The notes under the pieces: generated by a model
What the model was told of the DNA's origin: nothing
The model's input: only the letters and a program-made list of their open reading frames with translations
Databases searched by the model: none
Shown here: positions 43,779 through 53,667 of the stretch, piece by piece
How the letters are laid out: each line of letters opens with the position of its first letter
Position numbering within the stretch: the first letter of the stretch is position 1
Source: Mycolicibacterium gilvum
GTDB lineage: Bacteria > Actinomycetota > Actinomycetes > Mycobacteriales > Mycobacteriaceae
NCBI RefSeq assembly: GCF_900454025.1
Contig: NZ_UGQM01000001.1
Span: forward strand, 4,774,001 to 4,838,000
Direction of reading: 5' to 3'
DNA: 64,000 nucleotides
Made by a program: the position numbers and the translations under genes

Positions 43779-44417
43779 GTGGCCAGCGACCCACCTTCGA
43801 CGTCCAGCACTGCCCCCGAGCCGGGTGAACCCGCACAGGTTCCCCCGTCGGACCGCGACGAGGACACCAGCACCAGGATCATCCGCCGCGCTCCCCTGAA
43901 CACCGGGATGAACACCGGCTCCCGCGACGCCGCCGCCGAGCCGCAGACGACGATCCTGCGCCGTCACCCCACCGGCGCCCTGCCGGCCCTCTCAGAACCC
44001 GTCACCCAGGCTGTGCGCCACCCCGGGCCGGTTCCCGGCCCGCCACCGGCCGACCCGACGTCGGCGATCGCCACCACGGTGGCCAGCATCGTGGCGGGCT
44101 GGGCCACGGGCGTCATCGCCACCGATCTGATCACCGGCTGGTGGGCGACCGACCCTCTCTTCTGCGTCGCGATGGGGTTCCTCGCCGCGGTGTCGGCCGC
44201 AGCGTCCATCAGCGGCGTGATCGCGCTGCTGCTGCGGCGCCGGACGGCGCGCCTGCTGATCGTCGTCGGTGCGGTGATCGCACTCCTGATCTTCGCCGGC
44301 CTGTTCGTCGCCGGCGCCGCACTGCCCGGCCCGGTCTACGCGCTGCCGCTGTTTCCCGCGGCCGCCATCGCCCTGGCCGCCCTGCCGGGGACCGCGCGGT
44401 GGAGCCGGGCGGACTAG
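43779..44417 (+). CDS. Membrane protein with disordered N-terminus
   Basis: A GTG at 43779 directly after the peptidase stop gives 212 residues. The first 90 are Pro/Thr/Asp-rich and disordered. Three or four membrane helices follow (about 97-120, 127-148, 153-175, 180-200), with a short basic LLLRRRTARLL loop. It is probably co-translated with the M23 peptidase and could be its membrane partner. It overlaps the convergent uvrD1 stop by four bases. Family unknown. Confidence 0.75.
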   Translation: MASDPPSTSSTAPEPGEPAQVPPSDRDEDTSTRIIRRAPLNTGMNTGSRDAAAEPQTTILRRHPTGALPALSEPVTQAVRHPGPVPGPPPADPTSAIATTVASIVAGWATGVIATDLITGWWATDPLFCVAMGFLAAVSAAASISGVIALLLRRRTARLLIVVGAVIALLIFAGLFVAGAALPGPVYALPLFPAAAIALAALPGTARWSRAD

Positions 44418-46747
44418 AGCTTGCTGATCGGCGCGTGATTGTGCATCAGCTTCACCCGCCCGGCGCTGCCGAAATCGATCAGTGACATCGCCGACTCCCC
44501 CGCACCCGAAACTTCCTCGACCCGGCCCAGCCCGTACTTGTCGTGGGTGACGCGGTCACCCGGCTCCAGCACGATCAGCGGCCGCTTGCCCGCCGCCGGA
44601 CGCGTCGGGGACGGCCTGGGCGTGCCGTAGCGGCCCGCATTGCCGACCGGGGCCGAGAACGACGACGCCGGAGCCTCGGTGCGGCGCCAGTCGATGAGTT
44701 CCTGCGGGATCTCGCGCAGGAACCGCGATTCGGGGTTGAGCATCGGCTGCCCCCACGACGACCGCACCTTCGCCCGGCTCAGATACAGGCGCTGACGGGC
44801 CCGGGTGATCCCGACGTAGGCCAGCCGGCGTTCCTCGGACAGTTCGAGCGGATCGCCGAGGGCACGCATGTGCGGGAACATGCCGTCCTCCCAGCCCGTC
44901 ACGAACACCAGCGGGAACTCCAGCCCCTTGGCGGTGTGCAGCGTCATCATCGTCACCACACCCGATCCGTGCTCGGGGATGTCGTCGGCGTCGGCGACCA
45001 GCGACACCCGCTCCAGGAACGCGGCGAGCACGCCGGTGTCGGGGACGTCCTCGTCCTGCGCGTCCTCGTCTCCCTCGGCCAGCGCGCGGGCATTGGCCAG
45101 ATCGGTGCTGAATTCGTGTGCGACGCTGACCAATTCGTTGAGATTGTCGAGGCGGGCCAGGTCCTGCGGATCGCTGGAGGCCTCGAGTTCGGCGCGGTAG
45201 CCGGTGCGGTCCAGCACGGCCTCGACCAGGTCGCCGAGTTCCCCGTCGAGACCGCCACGCAGGTCGTCGAGCAGCGCCACGAAGCCGGCGATCGCCTTCT
45301 CCGAGCGGGTGTTGAGCATCGGCACGTTGCCCTCGGCGGCCGCGACGAGCGCGTCGTTGAAATTCAGGCCGGTGTTCTCGGCGTGCACCGCCACGCACGC
45401 CTCGGCGCGGTCCCCGATGCCGCGGCGCGGCGTGTTCAGGATGCGCCGCATGCTGACCGCATCACCGGGGTTGTCGAGCACCCGCAGGTAGGCGACGATG
45501 TCGCGGATCTCCCTGCGCTCGTAGAAGCGGACTCCGCCGACCACCTTGTACGGGATCCCGGCCCTGATGAAGACTTCCTCGATCGCGCGCGACGAGTTGT
45601 TGGTGCGATAGAACACCGCCACGTCGTTGTAGGAGAAATCCGGGATGGAGTCCGACAGCGCGTCGATCTCCTGGGCGATGAAGCGCGCCTCGTCGTGTTC
45701 GTTGTCGGCGACGTAGCCGACGATCAGCTCGCCCTCGCCGGCATCGGTCCACAGCCGCTTCTCCCGCCGGCCGGCGTTGCGGGCGATCACGGAGTTCGCG
45801 GCGTTCAGGATGGTCTGCGTCGAGCGGTAGTTCTGTTCCAGCAGAATCGTTGTGGCGCTCGGGAAGTCGCGTTCGAAATCCTCGATGTTGCGGATCGTCG
45901 CGCCCCGGAACGCGTAGATCGACTGGTCGGCGTCACCGACCACGCACAGCTCGGCGGGCGCGACCCCATCGACCGTTTCAGTGCCGACGAGCTCACGGAC
46001 CAGCACGTACTGGGCGTGGTTGGTGTCCTGGTACTCGTCGACGAGGATGTGCCGGAACCGGCGCCGGTAGTACTGGGCGATCTGTGGAAAGGCTTGCAGC
46101 ACAGCGACTGTCTCACCGATGAGGTCATCGAAGTCCAGCGCGTTGGCCGCACGCAACCTGCGCTGGTACTCGCCGTACACGTCGGCGACGATGCGCGCCA
46201 GGTCGTCGGCGGCCTCGCTTGCCTCCGCCGCGGCCTGCTCGGGGCCGATCAGCTCGTTCTTCAGGTTGGAGATGGAGTTGGCCAGCAGCCGCGGCGAATG
46301 CCGTTTGGTGTCCAGGCCCATGTCCTTGCCGATCATCAACAGCAGACGGCGCGAGTCGTCGGCGTCGTAGATGGAGAAGTTCGAGTTCAGCCCGGGCAGC
46401 AGCGACGCCTGGTTGCGCAGGATCCGCACACACGTCGAGTGGAAAGTCGACACCCACATGTTGCGGGCCCGCGGACCCACCAACCCGACCACGCGTTCCC
46501 GCATCTCGGCGGCGGCCTTGTTGGTGAAGGTGATCGCCAGGACCTGCCCGACCCCGACGTCGCGGGCCGCCAGAAGGTAGGCGATGCGCCGGGTCAGCAC
46601 CGCCGTCTTGCCGGAGCCGGCGCCGGCCACGATCAGCAGCGGTGTCCCCTCGTGAAGGACAGCCTGACGCTGCTGCGGGTTGAGGCCTTCGAGGAGATCA
46701 TCGCCGGCCATCGGGGTGGCCTCGGGCAGAGTTACGTGCGCAGTCAT
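44414..46747 (-). CDS. uvrD1: UvrD1/PcrA-type DNA helicase
   Basis: The ATG at 46747 (MTAHVTLPEATPMAGDDLL) gives 777 residues. All superfamily-1 motifs are present: GLNPQQRQAVLHEG (Q motif), AGAGSGKT (Walker A), ITFTNKAAAEMRERV, VDEYQDTNHAQY, GDADQSIYAFRGA, LEQNYRSTQTIL, GLEFPLVFVTGWEDGMFPH and ARQRLYLSRA. The C-terminal 60 residues (PGDRVTHDKYGLGRVEEVSG) form the Tudor-like domain that binds Ku or RNA polymerase in relatives. It works in nucleotide excision and double-strand break repair. A 260-bp region separates it from the divergent chorismate mutase. Confidence 0.96.
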   Translation of the reverse strand: MTAHVTLPEATPMAGDDLLEGLNPQQRQAVLHEGTPLLIVAGAGSGKTAVLTRRIAYLLAARDVGVGQVLAITFTNKAAAEMRERVVGLVGPRARNMWVSTFHSTCVRILRNQASLLPGLNSNFSIYDADDSRRLLLMIGKDMGLDTKRHSPRLLANSISNLKNELIGPEQAAAEASEAADDLARIVADVYGEYQRRLRAANALDFDDLIGETVAVLQAFPQIAQYYRRRFRHILVDEYQDTNHAQYVLVRELVGTETVDGVAPAELCVVGDADQSIYAFRGATIRNIEDFERDFPSATTILLEQNYRSTQTILNAANSVIARNAGRREKRLWTDAGEGELIVGYVADNEHDEARFIAQEIDALSDSIPDFSYNDVAVFYRTNNSSRAIEEVFIRAGIPYKVVGGVRFYERREIRDIVAYLRVLDNPGDAVSMRRILNTPRRGIGDRAEACVAVHAENTGLNFNDALVAAAEGNVPMLNTRSEKAIAGFVALLDDLRGGLDGELGDLVEAVLDRTGYRAELEASSDPQDLARLDNLNELVSVAHEFSTDLANARALAEGDEDAQDEDVPDTGVLAAFLERVSLVADADDIPEHGSGVVTMMTLHTAKGLEFPLVFVTGWEDGMFPHMRALGDPLELSEERRLAYVGITRARQRLYLSRAKVRSSWGQPMLNPESRFLREIPQELIDWRRTEAPASSFSAPVGNAGRYGTPRPSPTRPAAGKRPLIVLEPGDRVTHDKYGLGRVEEVSGAGESAMSLIDFGSAGRVKLMHNHAPISKL

Positions 46748-47007
46748 GTCGCACCCAAACTTACCGCTGCCGACAGACACGTCCGCCCCTGTCGCGCACT
46801 TTGCGCTGCCTCATCTGCTAGTGGCACACTCACTACGTGCTCACTGCGCAGTGGCGATTTTTCTACGGGTACCGGCCTGCGGTGCCCGTGGTCTAGCTGC
46901 TTCCCCTCAGCCCCGCGGTCCGCTACCGGATCCGGGGCTCGTCTCTTGTGTGAGGCCCGAATCGACACGGACCGGGCCTTCACCCAACGAGAACCGGAGA
47001 CCACGAC

Positions 47008-47286
47008 ATGACCACGACGCATTCAGGGATGGAAACCACCCAGTTGCCTGACATCGACGATCTGCGCCAGGAGATCGACCGGCTCGACGCCGAGATCCTC
47101 GAGGCCGTGAAGCGCCGCACCGAGGTCTCCCAGATGATCGGCAAGGCCCGGATGGCCTCCGGCGGCACCCGCCTCGTGCATAGCCGCGAGATGAAGGTGA
47201 TCGAGCGCTACAGCGTCCTCGGCGAAGAGGGCAAGAACCTCGCGATGCTGCTGCTGCGCCTGGGCCGCGGCCGCCTCGGCCACTGA
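47008..47286 (+). CDS. Intracellular chorismate mutase (AroQ delta-type)
   Basis: A 92-residue AroQ-fold mutase. The ATG at 47008 follows CCGGAGA; an in-frame ATG 21 bases later is an alternative. IDDLRQEIDRLDAEILEAVKRRTEVSQMIGKARMASGG carries the first helix, and LVHSREMKVIERYSVLG and LAMLLLRLGRGRLGH end it. This matches Rv0948c, a weakly active enzyme boosted by DAHP synthase through its C-terminal LGRGRLGH tail. It converts chorismate to prephenate for Phe and Tyr synthesis. A hairpin (AGGCCCG/CGGGCCT, about 46951-46979) lies just before its ribosome site. Confidence 0.93.
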   Translation: MTTTHSGMETTQLPDIDDLRQEIDRLDAEILEAVKRRTEVSQMIGKARMASGGTRLVHSREMKVIERYSVLGEEGKNLAMLLLRLGRGRLGH

Positions 47287-47303
47287 GCCTCCGCCCCCCC
47301 TGC

Positions 47304-47353
47304 GATTTCGGTGTAGTTCGTCAACGTCAGCGTGACCAACTACACCCGAATCA
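47304..47353. repeat. Family-1 intergenic palindrome, copy 1 (likely terminator)
   Basis: GATTTCGGTGTAGTTCGTCA is mirrored by TGACCAACTACACCCGAATC with a nine-base loop. The same arm occurs at 53614-53667. It lies between the convergent chorismate mutase and acyltransferase genes and its right end overlaps the acyltransferase stop codon. Confidence 0.75.
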
Positions 47354-49366
47354 CCGGGTCGTGACCGCCTCGACCAGCCACGGCGTCAGCCACTCGACCG
47401 CTTCGGGCGTCGGGTGCACCCCGTCGCTGCGCACCTTCAGGCCGTTGACCCTGGTCTGGTAGTAGCCGTTGGGGCTGAGTTTCCCGTTGAGGTCCAGGAC
47501 CGTGGCATTGGGCCGCTCGTCGACGACCTCACGCAGCATCGTGTTCCATCGCTCGACGCGATCGGGCTGGTCCTCCGGGTAGAGGCTGCCGTCGGCCTTC
47601 TCCGCCCGACGGTTGTACGGCTCGGTGGCGACGACGAGGCGCGCGCCGGTCGAGCCGAGGATGTCCAGTGCCCGGTTGAGCTCGCTGCGCAGATACCCGT
47701 CGTAGCCCGGCTCGCCGATGTGGGTCCATCTGCCCTCGCTCATCCGGTCGACGACCTCCCACCGTCCGACCATCAACAGCACCACGTCCGGCTTCTCGTG
47801 TCCGATGCGCTGCGCCCACCGGGCGGGCCATTCGTCGCACTCCGGCTTCTGCTGCAGTTCCTGGCCGACGTATTCGTACGGGCCGCCGCGCGCGATGCCG
47901 CAGCCGATCGTGGTGAAGTCGGCGAAGTCGACCCCCGGCGTCTCGGGCAGATAGCGCATCATCGTCCACGCGATCGAGTCGCCGAACACCGCGACCCGCA
48001 GATCCCCCGGAGCCGCCGGCGTCGGCGTGCGCGTCACCTCCACCGGGACCTCGGGTCCGACCAGCGCCGCGATGTCGACCAGCGGTCCGGGCTCGGGTGT
48101 CGGCGGCACCACCCGCACGGGCAGCACGGTCATCGTCAGCACCGCCGCCGTCGCCGCGGTCGCCCCGGCCAGCGGCAGCATCGGCACGAACGCCGGCCGC
48201 CACTCGCGGATCGGCTGTTCGATCAGCCACCACGACACCGCGGCCACCGCGACCGTGGCGGCACAGCGCAGCGCGAACAACTGCCACCCCGACGCCCCGG
48301 TGCGTTCCCCGTTGAGGATCAGGAAGATCGGCCAGTGCCACAGGTACACGCCGTAGGAGATCGCGCCCAGTCCGACGAGCGGCCACACCGACAGCAGCCG
48401 CGCGACGGGGCCGTCCTGGGCCAGGGCGACAGGGGCGATGACCAGAACCGCGGCGAGTGCGACCACGATCAACAGTCCGCTGCGGAACTCCTCGGCGCTG
48501 CCGGTGGCGATCCGCGCGGCCAGGAACAGCACCACCAATCCGATGACCGGCAACGTCCACGCCACCCACCGCGCCCAGCGCGACCGGAAGATCTCCAGGC
48601 CCGCCGTCAACCCACGCCAGTCGCGAACGAGCAGGGCCGCGGCGGCCGCACCGACGAGCAACGCCTGCACCCGGGTGTCGGTGCCGAAGTAGACCCGGTT
48701 GAGATTGCCGTCCGAACTCATCAGCGCCGTCGCCGACGCCGACGCGACGATCCCGGCGGTGGCGAGCAGAAAGACCGCGGTGCGCACCGCGCGCTGCGAC
48801 AGCGTCACCCCGCGCCGGTACGCGAGCGCGGTCAGGCCGGCGATCACCGCGGCGATCAGCAGCGGCCAGAGGACGTAGTACTGCTCCTCGACCGCGAGCG
48901 ACCAGGTGTGCTGCAGCGGCGACGGCGGTGCGCCCTGGGAGAAGTAGTCGGTGTTCTGCGCGACGAACATCCAGTTGGACATCCAGAAGAACGTCGCGAC
49001 CGCGTCGTCGCGCAGGGTGGCGACGGACTCGTCGGAGAACAGGCCGCGGACCGCGACGACCGCGAGCACCATCACCACCAGTGCGGGCAGCAGACGGCGG
49101 GCACGGCGGATCCAGAAACCCTTGAGTCCGATGTGGCCGGTGCGCCCGATCTCGTCGAGCAGCAGCGAGGTGATCAGGAACCCGCTGAGGACGAAGAACA
49201 CGTCGACGCCGAGGAAGCCTCCGGACAGTCCCGGCACGCCTCCGTGGTCGGCGAGCACCAGCGCCACGGCGATCGCCCGCACACCGTCGAGCGCCGGAAT
49301 CGACTGCCCCGGGCCGACATACCGACGCGGCCCCACCCGAACTGGTGCCGCACTCACGGCTGTCAC
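47351..49366 (-). CDS. Acyltransferase-3 membrane protein with SGNH domain (OafA-like)
   Basis: The GTG at 49366 (GGAGG ten bases upstream) gives 671 residues; the longer frame runs through a terminator-type palindrome and is not used. Ten membrane helices make the acyltransferase-3 domain (about 15-380), opening IPALDGVRAIAVALVLADHG and GFLGVDVFFVLSGFLITSLL. The periplasmic SGNH domain (about 440-665) has VAVFGDSIAWT (nucleophile Ser), GCG, MVGRWE and RSDGVHPTPEA (Asp-His). Such proteins O-acetylate or succinylate cell-envelope sugars. The acceptor is unknown. Confidence 0.87.
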   Translation of the reverse strand: MTAVSAAPVRVGPRRYVGPGQSIPALDGVRAIAVALVLADHGGVPGLSGGFLGVDVFFVLSGFLITSLLLDEIGRTGHIGLKGFWIRRARRLLPALVVMVLAVVAVRGLFSDESVATLRDDAVATFFWMSNWMFVAQNTDYFSQGAPPSPLQHTWSLAVEEQYYVLWPLLIAAVIAGLTALAYRRGVTLSQRAVRTAVFLLATAGIVASASATALMSSDGNLNRVYFGTDTRVQALLVGAAAAALLVRDWRGLTAGLEIFRSRWARWVAWTLPVIGLVVLFLAARIATGSAEEFRSGLLIVVALAAVLVIAPVALAQDGPVARLLSVWPLVGLGAISYGVYLWHWPIFLILNGERTGASGWQLFALRCAATVAVAAVSWWLIEQPIREWRPAFVPMLPLAGATAATAAVLTMTVLPVRVVPPTPEPGPLVDIAALVGPEVPVEVTRTPTPAAPGDLRVAVFGDSIAWTMMRYLPETPGVDFADFTTIGCGIARGGPYEYVGQELQQKPECDEWPARWAQRIGHEKPDVVLLMVGRWEVVDRMSEGRWTHIGEPGYDGYLRSELNRALDILGSTGARLVVATEPYNRRAEKADGSLYPEDQPDRVERWNTMLREVVDERPNATVLDLNGKLSPNGYYQTRVNGLKVRSDGVHPTPEAVEWLTPWLVEAVTTR

Positions 49367-49461
49367 CTGACGAGGCCCTCCTTGCCTTCTCCGAGCAAGG
49401 AAGTCTATGGGCGTGTGCGCCCTCGATCTGTGAGGCGCGCGCGTCCTCCCGCGAGCTTCTC

Positions 49462-49525
49462 CCGCGAGCAGTCGCATACTCGGGCGCGTCGCCGGCGCGT
49501 CGTGCGAGTTTGCGTCTGCTCGCGG
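49462..49525. repeat. Family-2 intergenic palindrome, copy 2 (likely terminator of the aldehyde dehydrogenase)
   Basis: CCGCGAGCAGTCGCATACTCG is mirrored on the right by the inverse of CCGCGAGCAGACGCAAACTCG, with a 22-base loop. It is the same arm as at 3872-3935 and lies 55 bases past the aldehyde dehydrogenase stop. Confidence 0.7.
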
Positions 49526-49579
49526 CGGGAGATGCCCCAGTTGCGGCGGGAGGTGCCCTACTTCGCGGCGGAAGGTGCG

Positions 49580-51037
49580 CTACTTCGTGAGCGCGATGTA
49601 CTTCGTGTCGAGGTACTCCTCGATGCCCTCGGTGCCGCCCTCGCGGCCGAAGCCGGACTCCTTGATCCCGCCGAACGGCGCGGCGGCATCGGAGATCACG
49701 CCGCGGTTGACGCCGACCATCCCGGACTCGATGCCCTCGGCGACCCGCAGGGCCCGGTCCAGCGACTGCGTGTAGACGTAGGCGGCCAGCCCGTACTCGG
49801 TGTCGTTGGCCGCGGCGATCCCTTCCTCTTCGGTGTCGAATCCCGCGATGGGTGCGACGGGACCGAACACCTCCTCTTTGAAGATGCGGGCGTCGGCGGG
49901 GACGTCGGTCAGCACGGTCGCGGGATAGAAGTTGCCGGGTCCGCCCGGGGCGACGCCGCCGACGGCGACGGTGGCGCCGCGCGACACCGCGTCGGACACC
50001 AGCTCGGTGACGGTGGCGACCTGCTTGGCGTTGATCAGCGGGCCGAGTGTCGAGGACTCGTCGAGACCCTTGCCGAGGGTGAACTCGCTCATCCGCTTGA
50101 CGAACTTGTCGGTGAACTCCTCACGCACCGCGTTGGCGACGTGGATGCGGTTGGCGGCCGTGCACGCCTCGCCGCCGTTGCGCATTTTGGCCAGGATCGC
50201 GCCGTCGACCGCGGCGTCGACGTCGGCGTCGTCGAAGACCACGAACGGCGCGTTGCCGCCGAGCTCCATCGAGGTGCGCAGCAGCTTGTCGGCCGACTGC
50301 TTCACCAGTGCCTTGCCAACCCCGGTCGAGCCGGTGAACGTGAGCTTGCGCAGCCGGCCGTCGTTGATCAGCGTCTCGGTGACGGGGCCGGGGCTGGTGG
50401 TCGGCAGCACCGACAGCACGCCCTTGGGCAGGCCGGCCTCGGCCATCAACTTGGCGAGCAGGAGCATCGTCAGCGGCGTCTCCTGCGCGGGCTTGACGAT
50501 CATGGTGCAGCCGGCCGCGAACGCCGGTCCCATCTTGCGGGTGCCCATGGCCAGTGGGAAGTTCCACGGCGTGATCGCGTAGCAGGGACCGACGGCCTGC
50601 TTGGTGACGAGGATCCTTCCGGTCCCGGCCGGTGCGGCGGTGTAGCGGCCGTCGATGCGGACGGCCTCCTCGGCGAACCACCGGAAGAACTCGGCGCCGT
50701 AGGTCACCTCGCCCTTGCTCTCGGCGAGCACCTTGCCCATCTCCAGGGTCATCAGCGCGGCGATGTCGTCGGCGCGGGCGGTGATGGTCTCGAAGACCGA
50801 GCGCAGGATCTCCCCGCGCTTGCGCGGCGCGATACCCGCCCACTCGGCCTGCACCGCGCACGCGGCGTCGAGCGCGGCCCGGGCGTCGTCGGCCGTCGCG
50901 TCGGCGACCGACGTCAGCACGGTGTCGTCACTGGGGTCGAGGACGTCGAACGTCGAGGTGCCCTCGCGCTCCTCACCGCCGATCCACAGCCCGGTGGGAA
51001 CCGACGCCAGCAGCGCTTCGACAGCGGAGTTGTCCAT
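49580..51037 (-). CDS. NAD(P)-dependent succinate-semialdehyde dehydrogenase family protein
   Basis: The ATG at 51037 gives 485 residues of the aldehyde dehydrogenase fold. The N-terminus reads [13 protein letters not shown], the cofactor region is [22 protein letters not shown] and [12 protein letters not shown], Glu lies in MELGGNAPF, and the catalytic Cys lies in [10 protein letters not shown]. The C-terminal part ([35 protein letters not shown]) is GabD-like. It probably oxidises succinate semialdehyde to succinate or a similar semialdehyde. It is divergent from pgi with 49 bp between the starts and is not in an operon. Confidence 0.9.
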   Translation of the reverse strand: MDNSAVEALLASVPTGLWIGGEEREGTSTFDVLDPSDDTVLTSVADATADDARAALDAACAVQAEWAGIAPRKRGEILRSVFETITARADDIAALMTLEMGKVLAESKGEVTYGAEFFRWFAEEAVRIDGRYTAAPAGTGRILVTKQAVGPCYAITPWNFPLAMGTRKMGPAFAAGCTMIVKPAQETPLTMLLLAKLMAEAGLPKGVLSVLPTTSPGPVTETLINDGRLRKLTFTGSTGVGKALVKQSADKLLRTSMELGGNAPFVVFDDADVDAAVDGAILAKMRNGGEACTAANRIHVANAVREEFTDKFVKRMSEFTLGKGLDESSTLGPLINAKQVATVTELVSDAVSRGATVAVGGVAPGGPGNFYPATVLTDVPADARIFKEEVFGPVAPIAGFDTEEEGIAAANDTEYGLAAYVYTQSLDRALRVAEGIESGMVGVNRGVISDAAAPFGGIKESGFGREGGTEGIEEYLDTKYIALTK

Positions 51038-51086
51038 GGCCCAAGTGTTCCACCCCGGACGTCCCAATCGCACTAGGGTTCTGGAC

Positions 51087-52736
<1,650 letters not shown>

Positions 52737-52755
52737 GCCGAGCGGAGGGCCGGAC

Positions 52756-53286
52756 TCAGGCTTCGGGGTCCGGGCGCGTCCAGCCGAGGATCATCGCCGG
52801 CGCGCAACCCCCGATCAGCAACACGGTGATGGCCATCAGGCCACCCGCGTAGGCCATGTCCGTGTCGGTACCACCGTCGGTGAAAACCGACCCGAAAATC
52901 AGGTAACCGATCGGCAGCAGCATCAGATACTGGGTCAACGTCAGCCCGATCGACCTCGCGCTGTTGCGTTGTGCCAGTTCGTATTCGTCGAGGATGGCCA
53001 GCGGCGCATCACCCTGGCGGCCGGACACGATCTGCAGCATCACCCACAGCGTGAAGAAGAGGGCCGTGGCGGGCAGCCAGGCGAGCGCCGCTGAGCGAAT
53101 TCCGGAGGCACACAACACGCTGACCACTGCCATCACCGCGAAAGTGAGCCCGAGGCCAACCACGAGTAGTCGTCGCCTGCGTTGGGTGCGCCAGGATGGC
53201 AGAGAATGGGCATAGGTGCGCTCGTACTTCAGGAAGCGGCGGGCACGGTAGCTCTGGTATCTGTCGATCAGGGTGGCCTCAGACAT
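52756..53286 (-). CDS. Four-helix membrane protein, partner of the XRE regulator
   Basis: The ATG at 53286 follows AAGGAGGG and gives 176 residues. An N-terminal amphipathic stretch (MSEATLIDRYQSYRARRFLK) precedes four membrane helices (about 38-60, 65-88, 113-133, 145-165). The end is GWTRPDPEA. No family is recognised. It overlaps the XRE gene by eight bases (ATGTCTGA), so the two are one operon. XRE regulators paired with small multi-pass proteins occur in stress or antibiotic responses. Confidence 0.8.
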   Translation of the reverse strand: MSEATLIDRYQSYRARRFLKYERTYAHSLPSWRTQRRRRLLVVGLGLTFAVMAVVSVLCASGIRSAALAWLPATALFFTLWVMLQIVSGRQGDAPLAILDEYELAQRNSARSIGLTLTQYLMLLPIGYLIFGSVFTDGGTDTDMAYAGGLMAITVLLIGGCAPAMILGWTRPDPEA

Positions 53287-53569
53287 GGGCAGTCCCTCCT
53301 TGCGATTGGTCTTTTCGGTACAACTCGGACGACAGCGGGGTGAAGGGCGTGCGCGAGAACACCGCTTCAACAGGCAGGTCGAACACCGAGCAGATGCGGA
53401 ACGCCAGGTCGAGACTGGGATAGTGGTCGCCCCGCTCGAGTGCTCCGACCGTCTGCGGGTTGACGTCGATCAGTTCCGCGAGACGTGCCCTCGTCATCTG
53501 GCGCTCGGCGCGCAGGACACCGATGCGGTTGTAGATGGGGAAGGTTTCCCCGCGTCGTACCGGACTCAC
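53279..53569 (-). CDS. XRE-family transcriptional regulator, probably leaderless
   Basis: I place the start at the GTG at 53569, giving 96 residues. The helix-turn-helix is YNRIGVLRAERQMTRARLAE, then LIDVNPQTVGALERGDHYPS (about 13-52). The DNA before it is a promoter rather than coding sequence: TTGACA (53605-53600), 17 bases, AACAAT (53582-53577), and seven bases later the GTG. There is no ribosome site. An inverted repeat, GTTGGG-AAAA-CCCAAC, sits in the spacer and is the natural autoregulatory operator. The gene overlaps the membrane-protein gene. Confidence 0.8.
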   Translation of the reverse strand: MSPVRRGETFPIYNRIGVLRAERQMTRARLAELIDVNPQTVGALERGDHYPSLDLAFRICSVFDLPVEAVFSRTPFTPLSSELYRKDQSQGGTAHV

Positions 53570-53576
53570 CCAATCG

Positions 53577-53605
53577 ATTGTTGGGAAAACCCAACACCGT
53601 GTCAA
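53577..53605 (-). promoter_or_regulatory. Leaderless promoter with operator palindrome for the XRE gene
   Basis: On the minus strand TTGACA at 53605-53600 and AACAAT at 53582-53577 have the ideal 17-base spacer. GTTGGGAAAACCCAAC (53580-53595), a perfect six-base inverted repeat with a four-base spacer, overlaps the spacer and -10, so a bound dimer would block the polymerase. Confidence 0.75.
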
Positions 53606-53613
53606 CCCGTCTC

Positions 53614-53667
53614 TGCGATTTCGGTGTAGTTCGTCAATCCCACATTGACCAACGACACCGAAATACC
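53614..53667. repeat. Family-1 intergenic palindrome, copy 2 (likely terminator of the P450 gene)
   Basis: TGCGATTTCGGTGTAGTT and GTCA mirror TGAC and CAACGACACCGAAATA across a nine-base loop; the arm is the same as at 47304-47353. It starts 10 bases upstream of the XRE promoter and its other end touches the P450 stop, so it also shields the XRE gene from read-through. Confidence 0.75.

Noticed and set aside
47414..51076. A 1220-codon open frame on the plus strand opposite the acyltransferase and aldehyde dehydrogenase
   Set aside because: Same cause: it mirrors two clear minus-strand genes, crosses a terminator-type palindrome and shows no recognisable domain.
53570..53605. TTG at 53605 as the XRE start codon
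   Set aside because: The TTG is the first half of a TTGACA promoter hexamer; the codons that follow are the promoter spacer.
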